From Pomphorhynchus laevis (lineage: Eukaryota > Acanthocephala > Palaeacanthocephala > Echinorhynchida > Pomphorhynchidae), in the NCBI GenBank assembly GCA_012934845.2, contig WNNJ02002437.1, positions 1-64,000 of the forward strand: DNA of 64,000 nucleotides, written 5' to 3'. The notes below the pieces were generated by a model, which did no database searches, was not told the origin of the DNA, and saw only the letters and a list, made by a program, of their open reading frames with translations. Below are positions 50,101 to 60,100 of this stretch, piece by piece; positions within the stretch are counted from its first letter, which is position 1; each line of letters opens with the position of its first letter. A program made the translations under genes and the position numbers.

Positions 50101-51963
50101 TAGTATTTATAAATAGCTTTACTATTCAAAATAGCTTTACTTTACTATCAGTGGATTGTGAATATCCTCAATGCTTGTTTTTTTGTCTTGTAATTTTAGT
50201 CCTATTGTTTGAAAGCCAAAGAAATGGAGGAAGAGGAGAACATATATTTTAATTTCGGAGAACCGTTGTATAGAGTAGATACCGGCAACTATCAATACAG
50301 GTATTAAATATCACAATATATCACAGAAATGCATAAAGTATCGCTAATTTTGTAATTGCGACGACAGTTAGATGTTTTCTCATATACATAATTTTCAAAA
50401 TTTAAAATAATTAAATAATTTATTTAATTCTTAATACAAAACAAAAATTGAAAGAAATGAATTCGTTTTTAAAAATAAATGTATTTTTATTTATAAAACA
50501 TGGCGGCACTAGCTGTGGATATCTTTTCATTAACTACTTTTTACAATAAGCTTTTACGAATTTCACTTTTATTTCAGAAATCTAAATAATTCTAATAGGC
50601 GTTGGCTAGAAGAATATTTATAATATCTATAAATATATATAATATATTAATATATTAATATCTATAATATATTTACAATATCAATATCAATATTTTTTGA
50701 TGTCTCATCCAGAGACATTTATCTCAGTAAATTCTCAAGAATTAATCTCAGAAAATTCCTTAGAATTTTCTGAGATTTACTTTAGATGAGACGAGACGTA
50801 TATCGCCGAGTAAAAAGTTTAAGTTCAAATTTTTTATTCGTTCAATAAAATATTTAAGCTAAAAATACATTTTTATGAACAATTAGAAATATTAAAAGAT
50901 CTTTATGTAAACAATAAACATAAGATATCGTATTTTCGATAAAAAATGAATGACGTGATACAAGGAATTGGCAGAAGTAGTATAATACATAAACAACTAT
51001 ATTATAAATTATATTACATACATACAGAATAATAGTCAAACTATACTTCAATGAGATTAATATGGCATTATATTGTAAATAACTGTAAATTAAGCCTGAC
51101 TGTAAATTATTTATTTTAGAATTGATTTTTGAAGAAATTGAAATCAAAAACTATTAGAAAAAGAAGATTTTTGGATTAAAACGCTTAATTCCATGTACCC
51201 ATTAGGATTGAATGACGTGGTACAAGGAATTGGCAGAAGTAGTATAATACATAATAAACAACTATATTATAATAATCCGGTTAAACGCAAGTCAAGAAGT
51301 CATGGTGATAAAAGGAATAGGAAAAATAGAGTTAAAAATATTCGTACACTAGAAGAATCAGGGAAAATCATTGAAATTAATTGTTCAGTTGATTATTAAT
51401 TATGTACAATACATTTTAATTTTAATAATTTATTTAATTCTTAATATAAAACAAAAGATTACCAAGTCTAACGATTGCGTTAGATAAATGTTACTTTGTA
51501 ATTAAATGCAATAGCCAAAAATGTAATATAGCAACCCAGTTTCCTGATAAAAATCAATTAATGTAAAATAATACATGTAGACATGCATTAAATTATATAA
51601 TCAATCTTTTTTAATTAAGTCTCCTTTATCAATTAATAAAATTGTAATTAAATTATTGAGTTTATAAATTAAATTTGAGTTTATCAAAATGCTATCTATT
51701 TATAAAATTGTTATTTATTCATATTTTATTTGTAAATTATGTTATCTTAAATTATAAATTCATGCAATTTGGTTATTTCATTTGCAAAATATTAAACATG
51801 TAATTAATTATATAATTGATAAAAGATTATTTGACCTTTCTAATTTCCCTTTCAATATGGTTTTCATCAAGTATTTTCTCAAGATAATCAATTATGACGT
51901 CATCTGGATGTAATTGTTCTTCGAGTATGTGTTCTGAGTAGCTTTGGCACAATGATTTTGCAT
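35111..51963 (-). CDS. RGS-domain protein, RGS22-like, 3' seven exons
   Basis: Minus-strand exons with GT/AG borders: 51963-51836 (SLCQSYSEHILEEQLHPDDV), 47795-47682 (LVLIDILSDECQTDFLNTFL ALP), 47634-47556 (IFSQVIQYNFKSGVWVCQPS), 44259-44032 (GFDALSKYRHYVLDSPGSVL, FDYCLDYISLQL), 43986-43476 (YYQIGLKALSNYYLISFDYS; Gln/Ser-rich; FYWSIISDFYAGQPFAYFIN), 40378-40276, 36166-35111 (acidic, disordered; ends ILITPL, TAA). All phases are compatible, including 51836/47795 and 47556/44259, though exons between could be missed. FLNTFLALP followed by a new exon is typical of RGS22-type RGS repeats, and SKYRHYVLDSPGSVLFDYCL resembles another RGS start. RGS domains bind G-alpha; RGS22 is a testis/cilia protein in vertebrates. 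Assignment by motif memory, moderate. Some introns are 45-47 nt. Confidence 0.65.
37060..37400. repeat. Unclassified G+C-richer block in RGS intron
   Basis: Balanced composition between AT-rich flanks (GGTGTAGGTGGATCTTTGAT ... GCTTGCTTCTTCTCATTCCC). No frame or repeat partner recognised in the window; likely a transposable-element scrap. Confidence 0.3.
37690..37830 (-). mobile_element. APE-type LINE 3'-end scrap
   Basis: CATCAGGTCCAGCGGGATCT, CAATCCAACACGCCGC and CGACTGAACCACCCGG match 22580-22680, the 3' end of the APE LINE on the minus strand. Confidence 0.65.
37985..38505. repeat. MITE-like element with about 75-bp inverted ends
   Basis: Left end GGCATTAAAGTTTGTCATTT ... GCAATGGAAAGTCATCATTT and right end AAATGATGACCTTCCATTGC ... 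AATGATAAACTTTAATTCCC are inverted repeats around 370 bp of AT-rich, non-coding sequence. A related end stands near 44920-44985 (TTTGCCTTCATTAGGATGCA, CTGGAAAGTGCATG). Confidence 0.75.
38818..39705 (-). mobile_element. Penelope-like element, 3' half with structured tail
   Basis: Open from 39702 to 39241 on the minus strand: KYMDKIELIESLNILINQNY, VPMGGNSSPIIADLFLSFIE, YMFRYIDDICVFNSNNFYSI (RT motifs with the catalytic Asp pair), KEGVYLDMNIKLT. A second frame, 39248-38991, gives MHEHSCIPYNIKYNTFNNEI and ends KFLWMDNK, typical of the stretch after the Penelope RT. No GIY-YIG domain follows. The tail 38975-38835 folds into paired blocks (see findings). One frame break near 39245. Confidence 0.85.
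39720..40270. other. AT-rich RGS intron
   Basis: No coding or repeat signal beyond AT-rich simple sequence. Confidence 0.5.
40927..41900. repeat. Tandem repeat, about 380-bp unit, three copies
   Basis: Units start at AATTAAGCAAAGTGTCGGAA (about 40936), AATTAAGCAAAGTGTCAGAA (about 41320) and AATTACGCATAGTATCAGAA (about 41697). Each carries ACACAGGCAACCGAAA-type sequence, ATTCTACTGATGAGTG (ATTCTACTTATGAGTG in the second) and ATTTCGTAAGAAATCCTGGA. The third has an internal deletion. Copies differ at many sites, so the array is old. CTGATGAG and GAAACG occur in the units, but no paired stem II was found. Confidence 0.8.
41935..42200. repeat. Hammerhead-like repeat, related to 46.6 kb
   Basis: GAAGAGTTGGTAGTCAGCCTTCTGATGAGCCC (given here by its parts: AGTTGGTAGTCAG, CTGATGAGCCCGGGG) followed by GCGGGTGAAACAAAAACGGC and GCCGTTGGTAGTCAG. 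Then a shared tail (CTGGTTTTCAATGTGAAAGT) and GGATCACCAGTCCCGATTTC. Same family as 46373-46965, truncated on its left. Flanked by an inverted pair of TTATATATAAAGAAGAGTTA-type sequence near 41925-41960 and 42500-42530. Confidence 0.65.
42230..43470. other. RGS intron with simple repeats
   Basis: AAATATTTATAAATATTTAT array at 42240-42300; three copies of AAACGCGTTTATAAATATTT at 42315-42370. The remainder has no recognised gene. Confidence 0.55.
44310..45180. other. RGS intron, fragment of the 38-kb MITE family
   Basis: 44755-45010 is a G+C-richer insert. 44920-44985 resembles an end of the 38-kb MITE, so it may be another member. No coding support. Confidence 0.4.
45188..45228. repeat. Perfect hairpin, 17-bp arms
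   Basis: ACATGGTGTATATACTT, four-base AATA loop, then AAGTATATACACCATGT. Confidence 0.85.
46373..46965 (+). repeat. Dimer-like repeat: tRNA-like promoter boxes plus hammerhead-like core between 155-bp direct repeats
   Basis: ATCACCAGTCCCGATTT...GGTAATCCTGGATTCGTA occurs at 46373-46527 and again, diverged, at 46809-46965 (period about 436 bp). Just after the first copy come an A-box-like TAGCCTAGCAGTCAAGAGTG (about 46523) and a B-box-like CAGCTCGAATCTC (about 46566). Then CTGATGA, GCCCG...CGGGC and GAAACG (46620-46665): the two conserved hammerhead boxes joined by a 5-bp stem II. Helix I is not clearly formed. The order resembles schistosome Sm-alpha and animal retrozymes, which I know as pol III-driven hammerhead repeats. 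Confidence 0.6.
47100..47540. other. RGS intron, no feature seen
   Basis: AT-rich, no recognised coding or repeat content. Confidence 0.4.
47830..48500. other. RGS intron, no feature seen
   Basis: AT-rich intron between the exon at 47795 and the duplicated PICK1 block. A TATATTATTATATATAA stretch near 47960-48030. Confidence 0.4.
48502..50403 (+). pseudogene. PICK1: Recent partial duplicate of PICK1 (two exons), inside the RGS-like gene
   Basis: Copy of 13390-15292, offset exactly 35112 bp over most of its length. It contains exon copies at 48887-48979 and 50200-50300, both identical to the parent and with intact splice sites. It has no promoter, start or other PICK1 exons, so it cannot make PICK1. 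It sits on the opposite strand to the RGS-like gene, in its intron 51835-47796. Either a very recent segmental copy or an assembly artefact. Confidence 0.85.
50401..50605 (+). repeat. Third copy of a 0.2-kb part of the duplicated PICK1 intron
   Basis: Immediately after the 1.9-kb copy, TTAAATAATTTATTTAATTC...ACATGGCGGCACTAGCTGTG...TTTATTTCAGAAATCTAAAT repeats 14205-14412 and 49316-49520, with more differences than those two show to each other. It marks the breakpoint. Confidence 0.8.
50930..51440. repeat. Short direct repeat (about 60 bp) and a related AT tail
   Basis: AATGACGTGATACAAGGAAT-TGGCAGAAGTAGTATAATAC at 50946-50998 recurs at 51211-51265 (one G for A). 51357-51420 resembles 14455-14510 (GGGAAAATCATTGAAATTAA). 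A basic open stretch 51193-51399 (NNPVKRKSRSHGDKRNRKNR) might be an exon but has no recognised homologue. Confidence 0.5.
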
Positions 51964-52379
51964 CTTAGATAGATATACACATTGTTATAGTAAGTTGACA
52001 AGCTTAATTGCTTACCAAGAAACTTTAAAATGACATAATCTTTTTAATTATAATTGCATAAATAATTGTAAAGATAAAAAAATGCTATATATTTCAACAG
52101 AAAAGGAAGAATTCAACAACATTGTTGATAATTTAGCTGATAACAGTTCTTGCAAGAGCCAATTGATTGGTTAAAACAATTTTATTTGTTATAAATACTT
52201 ACAAGATAAAATATTCAATCAATACAGCTCAATACAGACTGACAATTATTTGTTAAATATAATATACTTACAATAAATCCATACAATATAAAAGTACTGA
52301 TTATAATGGGCTCTGGTACAACACGGCCCTTATACTTGATACTTAAACGTAAGATCATCAAATGATATAATTGCGGTTA

Positions 52380-53320
52380 CAAAACAACATACCGCGCGGT
52401 GTTCCTTCTTTAATATCTAAATGCAGCAACTGTGATTCAAGTGCTGTCCGTTGTGTTAGATGTCTCTGCCCAAAATCAAAGATGTCTAAACTGTGTAGCT
52501 CCAAACTTCACCCACAAACTCGCTGAACCTACTCTAATCCACGACTCAATGACTCAGTTGTTGCCACCACAGACGTAAATGTACCTTTATCTCAAGAAAC
52601 ACTAAGATTCCCAATCGATTCAAGAAACGAATTATAACAAGTCAACAAAAATAGTATCGTATTAATAATCTACCATACATCGGCTAATGTAATCGACAAA
52701 TTATTCAATAATGTCAAAGTGGATACTAAATTTAATGGATCTATCGGTTTGTAATGATAGTAAGGAGTTTATTGACATGTTAACTGCATGCTTCGCGAAC
52801 CTACAAGCGAAATGACTATGACCCTTTAAAACTGGCAACGGTAATTTGTCAGCTAATACTACAACGTATTCTTAGTGGCAAGACAAGTAAAGATACAATA
52901 AATCAAAGACAGTGAGAGAGAGCCCGATTTATATTTGTTTATCTACTTAGATTTGATGGGAGGTATCAAAAAATGCAACGATAAATCGTGTTAATTTACT
53001 TACATCATGATGAGCTGATATACTTATAAGTATTACGATAAATAGTGGATTATTTTTATGGATAGAAACAAATATCATTATAGATAATCAAATTACACAA
53101 GATATCACAGCAGTTCCTCTTAAAGACCTCCTATCTTTATTCTAATGAATGGCTATATATCATCTGAATTCATAAAAGATCTGTGTTATAAAAATTATTA
53201 TTTGATTTTAAATTAATATACCTACAAGCGAACTGACTATGACCCTTTAAAACTGGCAACGGTAATTTGTCAGCTAATACTACAAAGTATTCTTAGTGGC
53301 AAGACAAGTTTTATAAGAAA
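52380..53320. repeat. Unclassified repeat region with a 90-bp direct repeat
   Basis: CCTACAAGCGAAATGACTAT...TTCTTAGTGGCAAGACAAGT at 52800-52889 recurs at 53221-53309 with two or three changes. A Cys-rich run before it (RCVRCLCPKSKMSKLCSSK, near 52440-52510) hints at a mobile-element zinc knuckle. No clear family. Confidence 0.4.
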
Positions 53321-53609
53321 AACGTTAAGACGAAGAAGCACTTTTGAGTACTGGATAAATAATGCTAAAACTTATAGCTGAAGCGAAATATTCAAAAACT
53401 AAAACAGTACTCAATATTATCGGGATGTCGAAGAATCAAATGCGAAATAAATAGGGTAAACAACTTGGTTCGAAATTGCAAGATTAGTAAACAACTTGGT
53501 AAAGTTTCGCGGACTCAAAACACAGGAAAATATAGAGGAAGGCGTAATATTGACTTAATATTAAAAATATTATATATATGAAATCACGTAATATTCAGTG
53601 ATTTAACTC

Positions 53610-53870
53610 CAGCTGACATTATCCGGGCGGATTAAAACGAGATCTGCCAAATGCAAGGGTAGACATAGTGTGTAACGGCCTATTTGGACATGTGACGGAG
53701 TGGTCCTTTCTGGACATCTTCATCTTTATAGGCTTTGCTCTATCATATGCAATGAGTCGCATGTCAAATCTCTTTGTATACCACGAGGAAAAGAAGAATA
53801 GTAAATACAAAGAACGTATAAACACAATCGAGAAAGCGTATTTGTTATGTCAGGAATGTGTTAGGAAATA
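53610..53870 (+). CDS. Small unrecognised open stretch with one membrane helix
   Basis: Open from about 53630 to the TAA at 53869: RVDIVCNGLFGHVTEWSFLD, IFIFIGFALSYAMSRMSNLF, then a charged stretch HEEKKNSKYKERINTIEKAY and LLCQECVRK. One hydrophobic segment (IFIFIGFALSYA) is followed by a lysine/glutamate helix. No start context or family recognised. Could be a small exon or a transposon piece; low confidence. Confidence 0.3.
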
Positions 53871-53964
53871 ACCATTTGTAAACATTAATTTTCTAAATGT
53901 GTTTCTAAATTAACACATTTGCTAAATGTGTTAATTGATAAATTAACATTGTAAATGTGTTAAT

Positions 53965-54560
53965 GAATAAGGATTAGAGGTTATCGGGAGGAACTGCTAT
54001 GCTATCAGGTTTCGGCCCGTAACTCTTCTACCCAACATAGCAGCGGGGCCAAATACATGCTAATGATGTATTTCCTCTGAAATAACTATCTAGTATCTTA
54101 TTCTAATACAAAGTATATTATTTATTATCCATCCATAAAAATTTGCCACTTAAGAGTTTAAATTTATTCTTTATATTATTGTGTTGATTTATATATTTTA
54201 CTATTTTCTGCTTGATGTTATTTTTATAGTAACCTAGTTTAAAATATGTATCTATTAAATTATTTAAATGATTTTGAAGAAAGCCAATATCATTACATAT
54301 TGTTGCAATTCTTAAAATTTCATTATTTAATGTATTATATTTTATATTATATGGTATGCATGACTGCTTTTATGCAAAAATTTGTTTCTTGTAAATTTAA
54401 ATATGTCATCTTTACGATACAAATTTAAAGTAGTTTTAATTGATGTTAATTTTATTTTCATATACAATTTTATCTTCTTTATAATGTAACCCAGTAGCTT
54501 TAAGAATAAGGCTACCTGGTTACATTTGTTCACTTATTGAATAATAATTATTGGTGTTAA
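53965..54560 (-). mobile_element. Penelope-like element fragment with the same structured tail as 38.8 kb
   Basis: 53968-54345 is close to 38842-39235 in the same orientation (tail, KFLWMDNK end, post-RT block). Beyond it, 54400-54550 is a more diverged RT piece (KLTSIKTTLNLYRKDDIFKF; decayed FNTNNYYSISEQM-type run). RT core missing. Confidence 0.75.
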
Positions 54561-54599
54561 ATACGCACATATCATAATCCACAATAACCACAGCATTTC

Positions 54600-54910
54600 C
54601 AAATTATAAATCATACTATAATGCATAAATACATTATATTGTATCTATTGTTTAAAGTGTATTTATTAAATTATTTAAATTATATTGTAGAAAGCCAATA
54701 TCATTACATATTATGACAATATTGTGAATGTTCATGTAAAAATGTTTCTTGTAAATTTAAATATGCCATATTTACTATATAAATTAAAAGTAGTTTTAAA
54801 TGATTTAATTTAATGTTCATATCTAGATATATACCTTCTTTACCATTAATATTGGTATTAATGAGAATAAGGTTACATGGATAACATTGTCTTCGTATTT
54901 GTAACAAGTA
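54600..54910 (-). mobile_element. Penelope-like element scrap
   Basis: 54704-54907: INGKEGIYLDMNIKLNHLKL and MAYLNLQETFLHEHSQYCHN correspond to KEGVYLDMNIKL and IFKFTRNIFFA-MHEHS of the 39-kb copy. More diverged than its neighbour, hence an older insertion. Confidence 0.65.
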
Positions 54911-55162
54911 CTAACAAGTATAACAAGTACTAAAATTGTCTTCGAACTTGATACAATCAATAAATTGTTGAAATGTATCTGCGTACAGATTCATTTTTCT
55001 CGCCCGCCTTATATTTAGAAGGCAGGCTAGAAACACTCGCCAATCACTCCTACTATAATTTATTTTGTAACATACGGCATTAAGTAAAATATGTAAATTG
55101 GTTTTACCTTTTATCTGCATGCCTGTTAAACATCTTAAGTCTAAAATGTTCAATGTATACAT
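54911..55162 (-). CDS. Unrecognised open stretch, possibly an exon
   Basis: Minus-strand frame LRCLTGMQIKGKTNLHILLN, YSRSDWRVFLACLLNIRRAR, KMNLYADTFQQFIDCIKFED. Amino-acid composition is protein-like, with Trp, Cys and Arg in an AT-rich setting. An internal TTATAGTAG before GAGTGATTGG could be a splice acceptor. It abuts Penelope scraps, so it may belong to a mobile element. Family not recognised. Confidence 0.3.
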   Translation of the reverse strand: MYTLNILDLRCLTGMQIKGKTNLHILLNAVCYKINYSRSDWRVFLACLLNIRRARKMNLYADTFQQFIDCIKFEDNFSTCYTC

Positions 55163-55169
55163 ATTTCTG

Positions 55170-57190
55170 TATCCATGGATACATTCCTATCATGCTATCC
55201 TCTTAAAGATGATAGTTAATAAACATTGAACGAAATTAGAGCAAATTCGAAGTATATTTTTTAATATGAAGAACAATGCTCACGAGAAAGATATATCAAC
55301 GAATAGTACGTATTTCAATAAATACGTCAGATTTTCGTAATGCATTTCATTGCATAATTATCAAATTATAGTATTACAATATTCTTTGTATTCTAAGATA
55401 AACTTTTCCTCCTTTATAGTGTTAAGAGTTCACCATACTTTTCCAATTTTCTGCTTAAATGATAGTAAAGTGTAGTTACTGGCGATCGATGAGCGTAAGA
55501 AGGAGTTTTATATATTTATTACAATTTATGCAAATTGGAGTAATTAAAATATTTGTTTAAAAGAAAATCTTTTAAATAATAAGTTGCAATAATGTGTTTT
55601 TACCAAAAAAGCGGTTGTTTGCTTCTAAGTGTTTTTCTTAACTTTCTGATGCTCAACCATGTACTGTCTCTGTAAGGTCAGGCTAGAATATAAAAATAGT
55701 GGTATATTATAAAAATTATATTAAAATATATTAATATACATTTAAATATATATGTTGGCTACGAAGTAATTTCATCTGCATGAACATATACGGAGGCTTC
55801 AGCCCATATCCAATAGGTTGAGAATCAAAATTCGCATCCTAATTAATTCAGTTAATTAATTTAAAATATTTATCTTTATAAACCTAAACGTAATATCGAA
55901 TTTATTAATTTTTAATAAATTAAAAAGATTTAGAAAGGCTAATTATAAATGCAATTAAAATAATCTTGCAAGGCAAATCAATTTTGAATATAAAATCGCA
56001 TATATATAATAAAAGTAAAATTTCACAGATAAAACGGATATGTTTTCCCATGTGTTTTAATGAGACGACTGTGTTTTAATTGAAGTAAAACATTTTATTG
56101 GTTTGTAATATTTACAGTAACTTTGTATCGATAAATCCACTTAATTGTATCTTAATTTGAGTAAATAAGTTTCACTATATTTTAATATATTAAAAATAAA
56201 AATAAAATATTATTTAAAATATGTTTTTGAAAAAATCAAACTTTTAAAGAATTGAATTTAAAATAATTGTCTAGACTTATTAAAACAGCGAACCATAATA
56301 AAGACAATTTTCTTTCAATCCTGTTTCATTTCCACCCATGGTGAGAAGCAGACATAATTTGCTAAATATAATTTGAAATGTAGGTTCATCTGTTCAATAC
56401 AATAGAAATAAGAAATATTTGTTTTGATTAATTAGAAATTAGTCTTATGTACATCATAGTAGCATAATGAGGACTTTCATTCATAATTCAAGAACGGATA
56501 AATTATTTATCTGATAAAACTTTACTGGAAATTATAATGATTTAAATCTTAAATTCACAGACTTGAAATAGCTAAAATTCATATTCACAATTGCTCTTGT
56601 ATTTCTTAACATGTAGATTTTATTTTTAATATTATACTGTAATATAATATAATATTCTTATCTATAGCATATGCGTAGATGCCATAAATGTTAATACTCA
56701 TTTGGAAATATTAAAAATATTAATTCAGATCTTGATAAGACATTTAGTAACGAATTAATATTAATTATTTCGAAAAATAACTTTATATATTATTAGAATA
56801 TACAGTTGTTGGTAATAAAAAATAGTAAATACACAAATCAGCAATAATTTTGTACTAAAACTAAAATCTATTAATTGCACATCCAAGTTATATATGTACA
56901 ATTTATATGTAATATTATAATAGATTGATTATATTTATTATAATCCATTATATGTAAATTTTGCCATTCACAAAGCTTGTGAATAACGGTCACAGACCAT
57001 TTTAATTTCTGTAAAAATAAAATTTATCATTTCAATAATTCATCAAAAGTAGTTTTATTACTTTGTAAATAAATATAAAGAAGATAAGTAGTCATTACAG
57101 TTCTTCCAGCTCTATCTGAGAATATCATTTTATCATATTTTTTGGTTCAACATTTACAAGACTATCTTTAAAAGTTTGTTTGTCCGCTTA
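55170..57190. other. AT-rich spacer between genes
   Basis: No coding, RNA or clear repeat signal. It should hold upstream exons or the 5' end of the TTLL10-like gene; none identified. Confidence 0.4.
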
Positions 57191-57196
57191 AAATAG

Positions 57197-60100
57197 GAGC
57201 AAATACAACACTGTTTAAAGCTCCTGGTGGTGATCAACAAAGAATAAGTCAGTTTAAACGAACCAATGCAATTCCAACTACGAAGAAGCAGGCCGAAACG
57301 TTAAGAAAAGTAAATCGAGCTAACTTGATTGCCTACAAAAATATACAAACACCAAAGTGTTACATTTGTAAAGGGAATAATCGTGATCTGTAAGTTGTTA
57401 AGCCTTATTTACAATAGCAAATTAAGCAATTGTAGTAGGCAATTGCTTAATTATTGAATCGGAATGAGACATGCTGGGTGGAAATATTTGTGAATGGTTT
57501 TAGGGCCAAACCCAGCAAAAAAGATTTACAATTTATCTTGACGATGTCCACAATTGGTGGAAGAAATATTGATAACAAAATCTTAAACGTTTTTAACGTT
57601 TTTTTGGCTGGGTTTGGCCCTAAAACCATTCACAAATTGCTTAATTGCTATTAAGCAATAGCAATTGTAGTTTATTAATTATTTATCAATTATTTATTAA
57701 TTATTTGTCTTAATTATGAATTATGACTTAATGCTGGTCAATAAATTTGTTGATTTATAGATAAAGAGAGTAATATTATAGAAAATATTTATTAAAAAAG
57801 GCAATGTTAATTAATCATTACAATAAATAATTAAAAATCAAAATAAATTAATATTTTAATATTATATTTAATATTAATTCAGATTTGTTAAGTGAATCTA
57901 CATATTTTGTACATAAATTTTAAAAAAGGAAATATTTTAGTATACAAAGAATTTCCTTAACCCAGTATTTTTTGAATTTTTCTGCTGTCACTTAAATGTC
58001 ATTTAAAATATCAAATAAGTCGGCAGAAAGTTTATTCCAGAAAATTTTTAACACTAATATTTGACAGTCACTGCAATATTATTTAAATTATAGTTTTAAG
58101 TAGCTGATTGTTGCGACTTTAGAAAAATAATTAATGCAAACGGATGAAAGTTAACAAAATCAATAATGAATGTAAAATAACAAAACAAAGAGGCATAAAA
58201 GTTAAATCGAGGGAGTACAGCACGAAAAACTTGTTGACTTATCAGGAACGTGCCTGTTACAGATGTCCTGAATTACTGGAGACTACTTCAGGGGCCCTCA
58301 AGAAACAAAGCGCCACTCTTTACTGGAGTATAACAGCTTTTGTTAGTCAGTCAGATAAAAGAGGTCACCTTCGCTATACGTTTAGCCACCCCGTCCGATA
58401 TAGCCGGCATTGCCATGATCCGAAGGGTATTTTTAGCTAATACAAAGTATATTACATGGCCTAAAGATCTGCAGCTCTTTCGATTCAAAACTCCATAATC
58501 TCCATCTACGAAAAAGCGATTGCGCGTAGAATCCGGGTTTGTGAAAAGTCGATCGGTTCATTCAGCAATTCGTAAAGTGCATCAGTTTTTCTTAATATTA
58601 CCACAACATTTGACCTTATTTCCATTTATTTTGTTGTCTCTTCTCTTAGATCCCTCGGACTGCCTACGATAATTGTTAACAGGATGGAGATTTTGCTGTA
58701 TACCATGATATTCTTCTATTAAGACGACTGAATTCTACCCTATTACAGGTATGCCTTAAGATGACTCTTTCTATCTTATATCTTGCTGCTTCCATTGTAC
58801 CTTTTAAACCTTTTAAAACGAGAACAACATCTAGTGGTATACCCTGATGATACTACATCCCTGTTTTCTGGATGCAGATGCAAAGATATAGCGTTGGACA
58901 TTATCCGCTTCTTTTTAATATTAAAAGACGAACTAACCCCATCCAATTTTCTTCTAAACTCTTACAAATCGCAGGTAGTGGTCTTTAATGGCGCTTTGGT
59001 GACAAAGAAGAAATTAAAAATACTAACACTCTCATATATCTCTTCGATTTTAAATAATCAACAACTCTTAGTCTTTATACATCGAGTAAGATACATCGGG
59101 TTTACGATTACGGTTAAATTATCGACCTGATCAGACTTGAATAGATTCAAATTTGTCCTATAGTGAGCTAGATGGCGGCTGCAGGCTGCATCATAATCAT
59201 AACGTTTCGGATGACGGTTGTTTCCTATAATGCTGGCAGCAACAATCGAAATAAAAATAAATTATTACTTCAATGATCCTGCTCCAAAACAACAAATTTA
59301 AAAATTGAATTTGCAACAGGTTTTTGCTATTTGTTATTAGGAAAACGTGTATTTAACATCTGCTTATTTTAATGCACTAAAAGATTCACAATTTTCAAGA
59401 TTTTCTTTAAGAATTTAAAAGACTAAATAGCTTTAAGACTTCTACTTTTGATCTCTTTTGTAACGTCCACATTCTTTGCTTGTTTAAACCAACGTCATCT
59501 AATAAGAATCTTACTTTTAATACACTTATGTCCTCGCCCTACATTATCAAATTAAGCACATTGCAATCAAATGTCATTGTCGTTCCTTAATCTGATTAAA
59601 CAATGTTCGTCCTCATATCCATTTTGATATCTATTGAGTGATCATATGAACGAAGAATGAACGAAGATAATCAAAAAGTTCCTTTGTCTTAATGTTGCGA
59701 ATTCGATGAAATTCACCCGTATTTTAAAAAAGTATTTTTTAGCATGTAAATGATAGCATATGAAGCATATAGGATATGCAAAATATAAGCATGCTTTTTA
59801 TACGAATGCTATGAATATTGCCAAAATGTTGAATTGTTGACATTTTCAAATACTGACAGCTCAATTCTTACGGCTCCAATTTTGCTATTTCTTATTAGGA
59901 AAACGTGTAGATTTTCTAACTGAATTTAAAAGACTAAATAGCTTTAAGACTTCTACTTTTGATCTCCTTTGAAACGTCCACATTCTTTGCTTGTTTAAAC
60001 CAGCGTCATCTAATAAGAATCTTACTTTTAATACACTTATATCCTCGCCCTACATGATCAAATTAAGCACATTTGCTTAATCTGATTGAACAATGTTCGT

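Noticed and set aside
57447-57654. Overlapping open stretches on both strands with similar proteins
   Set aside because: Produced by the 27-bp inverted repeat; no coding support.
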